A stretch of 23,846 nt of DNA from Mikrocytos mackini. Lineage: Eukaryota > Endomyxa > Ascetosporea > Mikrocytida > Mikrocytiidae. Location of the stretch: assembly GCA_030180075.1 (NCBI GenBank), contig JASNJN010000280.1, positions 1 through 23,846 of the forward strand, read 5' to 3'. The translations under genes were made by a program, and so were the position numbers. The notes under the pieces are model-generated. The model was given only the letters and a program-made list of their open reading frames with translations, searched no databases and was not told the DNA's origin. This document shows positions 17,148 to 23,846 of this stretch, piece by piece (position 1 is the first letter of the stretch; each line of letters begins with the position of its first letter).

Positions 17148-20093
17148 TCATTTTGTCATATAATTAATTAGATCACCAAACAGCTCTTCTTCCTCGCACA
17201 GTTTGTTTAAATTGTCCTGTTCCTTTTCTCTTACTTCTTTAGGTCTCTTGTCAAAGCCCTTAGCTTTTATTTTATCACTTACCCGCTTCTTGAACTTAAG
17301 TGTCTTCTCCAATTTCTTCTTTATTGCTCCTATGTCTTTATCTTTCAGTTTGCTTTTGTCCATTTCAATGAAAATTGATAATCTTTTGTTACTGAATATT
17401 TCAATGTTGCTTTTAACTTCTAAGTCATTGAGATCGCCCTCTAGTAGCTTCCAACACTTTGTTACTTTCACAAGCTGGTCGCTCTTCGAAACTATATACT
17501 CCTTCTTTGTGACTTCATTAGATTTAAACAATACGGACACTATTGTCTCGTTTTGTTGCTTGTAATCAAACCCGGTGAAATTTGCGAACGATCTATATTT
17601 GTTTACGAGAAGGTTTATTGTGTCAATTGCCAAGTAGTCTTCTTCTAATCCATTGTTTTGTTCTGGGCTTAGATTTACAAAGGAGGGGTACTTTTCAACG
17701 ATTAAACTCTTTCTCCCATCCTTATGAGGTGGGATACTCTGCCATAGTTCTTCTGTAATGTGAGGCATGAGTGGATGGGTTACTTTTACAACCCTGTCAA
17801 TACAAAGCCACAGTGTTTGAAGAACTATCTCTTTCGCCTCTTTATCATTTGAATTCAAAATAGGCTTCACAATCTCCAGAAACACGTCGCATAGGTTCTT
17901 TTTGCTGAAATCGTAAACTCCATACACGAACTCACTGAAGTTGTGCACGTCTAGTTGGTGTGTACTATTCTGTATAAGCTCATTCAGCTTCCCTAGTATC
18001 CAGCGACAAGGTGTTAATTCATCCGAACAGGCCTTTTCAAGAACACTAACTATAGTAACGCCCTCAAAACATGTATCTTTGTTTTGGTCGAAGTAAAAAG
18101 TGAAGAATTTCGTTAGGTTCCACAGTTTGTTGCAGAAGTGTTTGAACGAAATCACTTTATTGACGTCCAAATTTATCCCTTTCAGATCTTCGTTTGTCAT
18201 GTAACTTAACAATCCTGCTCTCAGTGCATCTGCGCCACATTCCTCAACGCCTTTTGGAAAATCTTTCTTCTTTTGCTTTTTCGCATTTTCTTTTTCAGGT
18301 TTGTCCAGGATTAGGTTGTCGATGTCTACTAGAAGACTCTCAAGGGATATCCCTTTTATGATCGTTAAAGGGCAAAGCACATTTCCTTTCGACTTTGACA
18401 TTTTGGCCCCTGTTTTATCTCTGATAATTCCGTGTAACAAAACTTCTTTGAAGGGTGCTTTTCCTGTGAGTTCGAAAGAGAGCATCAACATCCTCGCGAC
18501 CCAGAAGAAAATAATGTCATTCCCAGTCTCTAACATTTCTGACCAGTATTGTCCTTCCTCCCTTTTATCAGGCCAGCCATATGGGGAGAAAGGAAACAAA
18601 CCACTACTGTACCACGTGTCTAACACATCGTTGTCCTGTTCTATGTCGTCTAGTTCTTCGTTAAGTATTTTGGCGGCTTCCTCTTTTGTCCTAGCTACAG
18701 TCACATGATCTGGATTGTTTTTTGAATAATAAGCCGGGATTCTATGTCCCCACCACAGCTGTCTAGAAACACACCAGTCTTCAATGTTGTTCAACCAACT
18801 CCTAAGGGTGTTTTCTCCTATTGGAGAAGGCCGTACAATAACTTCCTTTTCATCGAGTGCTTTCAAAACTCTGTTAGCGAGTCCTTTGCATTTAACAAAC
18901 CACTGCTTTTTTAACATCGGCTCTATTATATCTCCGGAACGAGAACATTTTCTGATCGACATTTTATGTGACTCTTGTTTGACCAAATATCCCCGTTCTT
19001 CTAATCTTTCTAGAACAAGCTTCCTACAATCGTAACGCGGAATGCCTTCATATTCAGTCCCCTCCAAATTAAACATGAGCCCTTTTTCGTTAATCACTTT
19101 AGACTCGTAGATGGGCAGATTGTTCCGTACAGCAGTTTCAAAATCGTTTAGATCATGATACGGTGTAATTTTTACTGCACCCGTTCCAAACTCCATATCC
19201 ACAGCCGTGTCATCCGATATTATAGGAATTTCTTTGTTGCTCAAAAGTGGATGTTTAAGCTTTTTCCCAATTAAGTGTTTGTATCTGTTGTCCTTAGAGT
19301 TGACAGCCACGGCGACATCTCCTAAAATAGTTTCAGGCCTTGTCGTTGCTACTTGAATACCTTTATTATTGTCACTAATTTCTTCATTCTCATAAACAGA
19401 ATCTACAAAAGGGTAAATAAAGTAAGTCAATGCACCGAACTGCACTTTTTCTTTATACCCAGGCACTTTTAGCATCGTTGTCTTCTCTATATTTTCAGTG
19501 TCCACTTCTATTTCCGAAATAGCCGAATTTAAAGCGCATGAATGGTTGATCATTCTCTCTCCTCTATAAATCAAGTCCTTTTCGTACAATCTTACGAAGG
19601 ACTCCTTTACTGCTTCCTGTAATCTTTCTTCCATAGTGAACACAAACCCATCCCAATCCAAGCTGCATCCTATCTTCGTCAGCTGGTTCTTTATCTTATC
19701 CATGTGCAAATTAGTCCACTCCCATATCTTAGACAGAAATTCGTCCCTTGAGAAGTCAGTTCTTTTCTTTCCAGTTAGAATAAACTGTTGCTTTTCTACA
19801 ATTGTTTGAGTAGCTATTCCGGCATGGTCTGCACCGGGTAACCATTGCACACACTTGCCTAACATTCTCTGGTAACGTACGACAGTGTCCTCTACTGCAC
19901 ACATAAAAGCGTGGCCAATGTGTAGTGATCCAGTGACGTTAGGAGGTGGCAACACCATTCTAAATTGCCCATTTGGTAGTAAGGAGTCGTCTGGTTTATA
20001 GAAGTCGTTCTTTTCCCAATAATCTTGCCACTTCTGTTCTATTTTCGATGGGATGTACGAGGGACTGTCCCTGAAGCTGCTTTCTGGTTTCAT
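17148..20093 (-). CDS. VARS: Valyl-tRNA synthetase
   Basis: This class I synthetase of 981 residues attaches valine to tRNA-Val and edits misacylated threonine. HIGH lies at 58-61 in PPPNVTGSLHIGHA and KMSKS at 564-568. The CP1 editing domain spans about 180-395, with TTRPETILGD (250-259) and FGTGAVKITPYHD (302-314). WCVSRQLWWGHRIPAYY (440-456) returns to the catalytic core. An anticodon-binding region lies at about 690-850. The C-terminal basic coiled coil (about 900-981) includes KGFDKRPKEVREKE, as in other ValRS arm domains. A lysine-rich loop (residues about 596-607, KENAKKQKKKDFPKG) follows KMSKS. No mitochondrial targeting sequence is visible, so it should be cytosolic. It diverges from the coatomer zeta-like gene with 70 bp between starts. 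Confidence 0.98.
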   Translation of the reverse strand: MKPESSFRDSPSYIPSKIEQKWQDYWEKNDFYKPDDSLLPNGQFRMVLPPPNVTGSLHIGHAFMCAVEDTVVRYQRMLGKCVQWLPGADHAGIATQTIVEKQQFILTGKKRTDFSRDEFLSKIWEWTNLHMDKIKNQLTKIGCSLDWDGFVFTMEERLQEAVKESFVRLYEKDLIYRGERMINHSCALNSAISEIEVDTENIEKTTMLKVPGYKEKVQFGALTYFIYPFVDSVYENEEISDNNKGIQVATTRPETILGDVAVAVNSKDNRYKHLIGKKLKHPLLSNKEIPIISDDTAVDMEFGTGAVKITPYHDLNDFETAVRNNLPIYESKVINEKGLMFNLEGTEYEGIPRYDCRKLVLERLEERGYLVKQESHKMSIRKCSRSGDIIEPMLKKQWFVKCKGLANRVLKALDEKEVIVRPSPIGENTLRSWLNNIEDWCVSRQLWWGHRIPAYYSKNNPDHVTVARTKEEAAKILNEELDDIEQDNDVLDTWYSSGLFPFSPYGWPDKREEGQYWSEMLETGNDIIFFWVARMLMLSFELTGKAPFKEVLLHGIIRDKTGAKMSKSKGNVLCPLTIIKGISLESLLVDIDNLILDKPEKENAKKQKKKDFPKGVEECGADALRAGLLSYMTNEDLKGINLDVNKVISFKHFCNKLWNLTKFFTFYFDQNKDTCFEGVTIVSVLEKACSDELTPCRWILGKLNELIQNSTHQLDVHNFSEFVYGVYDFSKKNLCDVFLEIVKPILNSNDKEAKEIVLQTLWLCIDRVVKVTHPLMPHITEELWQSIPPHKDGRKSLIVEKYPSFVNLSPEQNNGLEEDYLAIDTINLLVNKYRSFANFTGFDYKQQNETIVSVLFKSNEVTKKEYIVSKSDQLVKVTKCWKLLEGDLNDLEVKSNIEIFSNKRLSIFIEMDKSKLKDKDIGAIKKKLEKTLKFKKRVSDKIKAKGFDKRPKEVREKEQDNLNKLCEEEELFGDLINYMTK

Positions 20094-20163
20094 TTATTTT
20101 AAAATTTTAAAAAGTTTGATTTTCAACTTTGTTCATAACTTTGCTATACAACAACAAACAAGA

Positions 20164-20586
20164 ATGATTCATGGACTGGTTGTTTTTTCACAGAAGGGAG
20201 AGGCGTTGTTTGAAAAATGGTACATGAGGGACATCAAGATAGATTACACAACACTTTTGTCAGATCTTTTTGTTTTTGTCAACAACAGAGACCCAACACT
20301 TCCATCTTTTGCCTTCTATCACAACAGTAAAATAGTGTACAAAGTTATGAAAGACGTGCTCATCGTGTGCATAACTGACAAATACCAAAATGGTTTCGAA
20401 CCGCTCATGTTGTTCGACATCTCTTCAAGTGTATTCATTAAGAAATTCAAGAAATTCACTTCTTCAGAAATAATGAAAAACCTGAACATATTCCACATGA
20501 TCATTGATGAGATTATAGTCGGGGGTGAAATAAACAACGTTAGCGAACTGTTAGTTTCAAGAGCAATATCAGATGTGGAAGATTAA
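20164..20586 (+). CDS. Coatomer zeta / clathrin-adaptor small-chain family protein
   Basis: This 140-residue longin-fold protein belongs to the small subunits of vesicle coats. MIHGLVVFSQKGEALFEKWY is the family's opening strand pair. KIVYKVMKDVLIVCITDK (56-73) follows. LNIFHMIIDEIIVGGEINN (107-125) matches the D-E-I-x-x-G-G-x-I motif, closest to zeta-COP, which acts in Golgi-to-ER and intra-Golgi COPI vesicles. An AP sigma subunit is the alternative; the segment around SRAISD favours zeta. The start at 20164 is chosen because MI followed by hydrophobic strand residues is the normal family beginning. An in-frame ATG at 20053 would overlap the ValRS coding start and add 37 unlike residues. Confidence 0.75.
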   Translation: MIHGLVVFSQKGEALFEKWYMRDIKIDYTTLLSDLFVFVNNRDPTLPSFAFYHNSKIVYKVMKDVLIVCITDKYQNGFEPLMLFDISSSVFIKKFKKFTSSEIMKNLNIFHMIIDEIIVGGEINNVSELLVSRAISDVED

Positions 20587-21040
20587 TGTTAATAAGTATA
20601 TAAAATGTTAATTGTTGTAGAATGTTTGTTTTATATTAAAATAAATTCAATATGTTAAAAAAAGTATTATTTTATAAAAGGAAGGTCTAATTTGCACTCT
20701 AAATTCAAAATTATATTGGCTATAAAAACTCGTATAAATTAAATCAGTTTTATTTGAAACATATTTAGGGTGTGTTTGAGTGTTCTTTTAACCTCGTATC
20801 GTTATTATAATGATTTTGCAATATTTTTTCAAATTTTATCTCTGGAAAAATAAATACAACACGATTATTGTTCACAGGAAAGTACATGTAACGTTGGTTT
20901 GGTTTGGTATGGTGCTTTTGTTACTTTGATGGGTGAGGATATGCGTTTTAACGGAGATTTGCGCCGCCACCACGAAATACAAGTTTGAGATCCAATATCT
21001 ACCTGTAGACCAGATATATATGTCAACCAAGTATATCCTG
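20587..21040. other. Intergenic, no gene recognised
   Basis: This is AT-rich DNA downstream of the zeta-like gene with several AATAAA-like words just after the stop that could serve polyadenylation. I see nothing else that I can support. Confidence 0.5.
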
Positions 21041-21421
21041 TAGGGTTTAAAATGACGGGTCACGGGTAATGGTATTAATCAACCAATATACACAACAACA
21101 ACTCATTAACGTTTGTGAAAATGATTGTACGTGCGTATTTAACAATACTGTATATTTTATATTAATTTTCGTACAAATTAATAAAAAATCTTATAATATT
21201 TTGACGTTTTAGAAATTTTCCTGAAAACCCATTTTCAATTACCCGGGTAACAGGTAATTGATTATTAAGCCGTATGTGAAGGTATTTCATAAAATAAAAG
21301 TGCGCAAATCGATATCTGGAAAAAATTGAGATCGTCATAAAAATTTCAAAATTTTTAATGATAATAAACCTATATAAAAATACATTTTAAATTTGTCGCT
21401 ACCCGACCATTTTAAACCCTA
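21041..21421. mobile_element. Short non-autonomous element, hAT-like, 381 bp
   Basis: Perfect 14-bp inverted ends, TAGGGTTTAAAATG, lie at 21041-21054 and as the complement at 21408-21421. They are flanked by ATATCCTG (21033-21040) and ATATCCAG (21422-21429), an 8-bp duplication with one mismatch. Inside each end are CGGGT motifs (ACGGGTCACGGGT on the left, GTCGGGT on the complement of the right), echoing the GGGTCGG blocks in the two hAT-type elements upstream. There is no open reading frame. The 8-bp duplication points to hAT. Confidence 0.75.
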
Positions 21422-21485
21422 ATATCCAGCTATTATTAGAACGTATAGAAACAGAAATGATGGCGATGGTTAGTTAAAGCATGAT

Positions 21486-21674
21486 AGCCATATAGAAATC
21501 TCACTAGCGACAGACAAACTTGCAATATAGACTCTCTACAAACAAAGACATGGAATACTCTATGAAAAGGCACTTTCTAGGGTAATATCCTTCAGGTGCA
21601 ATGTGGAAGCAATCAACATAGACGTTAACTATGCTCAAAGACAGGGCAATGTGATAAGTGTTGGCTATAGATAG
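21486..21674 (+). pseudogene. Fragment of a non-LTR retrotransposon polyprotein
   Basis: One plus-strand frame reads SHIEISLATDKLAI, a TAG stop, then LYKQRHGILYEKALSRVISF and NIDVNYAQRQGNV before a TAG at 21672-21674. The pattern H-I-x-x-x-x-x-L-A, then Y-x-x-R-H, then a helix is the zinc-knuckle region that follows the reverse transcriptase in many LINE-type elements, normally with a cysteine between. Here that cysteine is lost, so the copy is decayed. It is opposite in strand to the related fragment at 23234-23846. Confidence 0.4.
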
Positions 21675-21779
21675 AATATAAGCGACGTAAAATGAGTCAA
21701 AAAGCTTGACACAGCATTTAATCGGTTTTATATATTAGGCTAATTTACAAGGATATGATGAATTGAGGAGTATCAGAGT

Positions 21780-22560
21780 TGTTACGGTTTAAACCACCTG
21801 GTTAAAACCGGCGGATAATACCGAGGTTTAAACCATAGATGGGCATTTTTTGGCGCCAAAAAGTCTTTAAAAAAGTAAGGTCAAAAAGTTTTTTCGCAAA
21901 TCAAACTAAAGTTAGACGACGCAAAAAAATCGTTTTCGCAATTTTTGAAAAAACTTGAAATGCGTAAAATGCTTTTCGTGTTGGCGCTGAATTACGTTTT
22001 TGGCACACGCGTTTTTTCGCGTCTGCGGGAATTGCTAAAAAGAGCCATTTTGCTAATTTTTTGCAAAAAACAAGGAATCTGGCGACGGTACCAAAAAATA
22101 AAAACACGTTTTTTAGCATGTACTTTGTTTTTTGCATCTGAATTATTGGCGTTTTTTTTTGCGAATATGACTTTTTTCGCAAGAAATTTGTTAAAAAACT
22201 TGTAAAAAAAACAGTTTTTTGCTTCGCACATACAAAAAAGTTTTTTGCAAATGCAAAAAAACGTAATAATATTGCAAAAAAAAATTTTGATTTTGCTAAA
22301 TGGTGCCATTCGCAATCTTTTTAACATAATTTTCGCAAATATGTCCTAGTTCTTTTGTATATAGATTTATGAAAAAAAACGAAAAAAAAACAATAAAAAA
22401 CCTTTTATGAGTAAACTATACATTATTATAAAAAAAATTTTTTTTTAAAGGGGTTCACCATAAAAATTATCGAAAATGTAAACACGTAAAAACATGTGAA
22501 AAAATTAAAAGTTTCAGAAAAAAAATTTTTTGTGTGTATATTAAAACGAGATCTTTTAAA
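21780..22560. repeat. Low-complexity block of TTTTGCAAAA-type words
   Basis: A short set of GGTTTAAACC palindromes at 21785-21835 leads into several hundred bases made mostly of T and A runs broken by GC or CG, such as TTTTTTGCAAAAAA and TTTTCGCAAAT. The words are largely self-complementary. Long reading frames across 21901-22327 on both strands are by-products of this composition. It could be a decayed palindromic transposon or a local satellite. Confidence 0.55.
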
Positions 22561-23233
22561 AATTACATATTTTAGAGGAAATCACTTTTGCAAACGAAAG
22601 GGTCTAAATCAGCTAAAAATGACATATGTTGATTTTTAGCTGTTCTTAATGCTGACCTTCTATCCACTTTTTGAAAATTTTCAAAAATAATCTTCATTTT
22701 GATTTTCGCCTTATTTTCAGCTTTAAATAACCGTCGCTTCTCAGAAATTTATGGAACCCGACCAAAATAAATTGAAAACCGAGACCAGCTTGCNGTTNAT
22801 GAGANTNGNGACAATTTGGTCGCTTTGTCGTGAGGCTGATCAAAGTAGCCCTTGACATCACATTACCATATCTTCGATAAGGGTCATGTCTAGGGGTCGG
22901 AAATATATAACAAAAAATCGGTAAATATGATTATATATGATTTTAGCCTTTTTAAAGGTTAAATGTTATTAATAAATTTAATTAAATATTAACCGTCCTC
23001 TTTATCTGTCACAAATCCCATCAAAATTTCATTTTTAAAATTTCCCAAAATGTTAAAAACCAGTTATTTCCTAAAGGTACAAAGTCCACCTCCATACTTA
23101 CGCCCTTTCCACACAAAGACAAAGCTTTGCCACCCGTACAAGTTTCACTATTTGGGGCTACCCTATTCCCTGCCTGCATTTATTTTTTAAAACATGAATT
23201 TATTATTCATTTTATTTTTTTTAATAGTTATTT
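22561..23233. other. Intergenic, with undetermined bases
   Basis: No gene is recognised. Five N characters occur at 22794, 22798, 22805, 22807 and 22809, so the consensus is uncertain there. The part next to 23234 is probably the 3' untranslated end of the minus-strand retrotransposon fragment, but I cannot place its end. Confidence 0.5.
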
Positions 23234-23846
23234 TTATAACTTGCAGGACTTTAATCCTTGAGCTCTTAATAAGCTTCTAGGGTTTAAAATTTGTTCTCTT
23301 GGTGACTTTGTCGTCTTCGAACTGGATTTCTTCAACTCCTCTAGTCTTTTGGCGTATATCGCCGGGAGTCTATTTCTCGTTTCCACTTTCGGTGTGGGAG
23401 CGTCTGACATAAACCATCTGTAGATTTCTATTGAACCTTTGATGGTGACATTGAGAATCTTAGTGATTAACTCGTCAGAATGTCTTTTTGGAAGAGTGTC
23501 GTTCCTTTTAGTTAAGGTACTCTTCCTTGTTTTGATAATGGCAAGATTAGTTGCCCAGGAAATCACTACTAGTTGACCAATTACAATGGCCTGGCACTGG
23601 GCCTTGTAACCTTGGTATCTTTTTTCCAGTATCCTAGCTGCTTTGAGATACTTTTTGGTTTTTTCTTCCTCTTTTATGGAGGCTAGGTCTTCAGCGGAGA
23701 GACCAACTTCTATGATGGTTATTCTCCTTCGCTTTTTGTCGATGCACATTATGTCTGGCATTTACACGGTTTTGTGATTGTCTCCGACAATCGTTACTCT
23801 TTGATCAATGATTAACTTGAAATCGTTAGAGTTTCTGGATACACGG
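23234..23846 (-). pseudogene. C-terminal part of a non-LTR retrotransposon protein, partial
   Basis: The minus-strand frame enters from the right edge of the window and is open to the TAA at 23234-23236, apart from one in-frame TAA at 23762-23764. Downstream of that stop come MPDIMCIDKKRRRITIIEV and a helix with EEEKTKKYLKAARILEKRY, then AIVIGQLV. P-D, about 14 residues, then E, followed by a Lys-rich helix and an (I/V)-V-G strand is the restriction-like endonuclease pattern at the C-terminus of R2/CRE/NeSL-type elements. Upstream of the stop the frame still fits (QRVTIVGDNHKTV). The tail (residues about 90-175) is basic and unrecognised. The internal stop indicates a dead copy, unless it is a sequence error. 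Confidence 0.6.

Noticed and set aside
20053-20163. Upstream in-frame ATG for the zeta-like gene
   Set aside because: It would run through the ValRS start and add residues unlike any adaptor subunit. The family normally begins where MIHGLVVFS begins.
21901-22327. Overlapping reading frames of 86-111 codons on both strands
   Set aside because: They arise from TTTTTTGCAAA-type low-complexity DNA. The predicted residues are Lys/Phe/Ala-rich with no family pattern, and three overlapping frames are open at once.
21840-22337. A hAT-like element starting TAGATGGGCAT
   Set aside because: The candidate right end near 22349 matches only loosely and no flanking duplication is visible.

Overview
This window comes from an AT-rich eukaryotic nuclear genome. 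It carries a coatomer-type vesicle subunit, a dynein LC8-type light chain, a PSTAIRE-class cyclin-dependent kinase, a BET-type bromodomain protein, a TAP42/alpha4-like PP2A partner, a eukaryotic class Ia ribonucleotide reductase large subunit, and a coiled-coil protein that looks like a nuclear lamin. All eight intact host-type genes are single uninterrupted reading frames, and their spacing is very tight. One divergent pair has start codons 6 bp apart and one convergent pair has stops 30 bp apart. This suggests a streamlined, intron-poor lineage such as an intracellular parasite. The architecture resembles microsporidia, but a lamin with a CaaX end would be anomalous there, so a reduced parasitic animal or another protist remains possible. 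I do not assign a species.

Layout. Positions 1-6944 are a transposon graveyard: low-complexity AT-rich DNA, a putative inverted-repeat element (716-1256), a relic hAT-like transposase split by a non-autonomous element (1482-2231), then a nested stack. The stack is a dead Tc1-type DD34E element (2541-6944) that contains a Merlin element with an intact transposase (3191-5439, 9-bp target duplication) and a hAT-type non-autonomous element (6056-6693, 8-bp target duplication). Positions 7042-20586 are a compact gene island: lamin-like (-), ribonucleotide reductase R1 (-), a frameshifted AAA-ATPase/PD-(D/E)XK gene (+), BET bromodomain (-), TAP42-like (+), LC8-like (-), CDK1-like (-), valyl-tRNA synthetase (-), coatomer zeta-like (+). 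Positions 20587-23846 are again repeat-rich: a 381-bp hAT-like element (21041-21421), a fragment of a non-LTR retrotransposon on +, a TTTTGCAAAA-type low-complexity block, five undetermined bases near 22800, and a second retrotransposon C-terminal fragment on - that runs off the window.

The island genes are housekeeping and do not form an operon or a single pathway. Several concern the cell cycle and nucleus (CDK, lamin-like protein, BET protein, dNTP synthesis, PP2A regulation). The one gene out of place is the AAA-ATPase/PD-(D/E)XK gene. Its family is best known from bacteria and mobile or selfish genes, and it is broken by a one-base shift in a T run. No tRNA, rRNA or CRISPR array was recognised.
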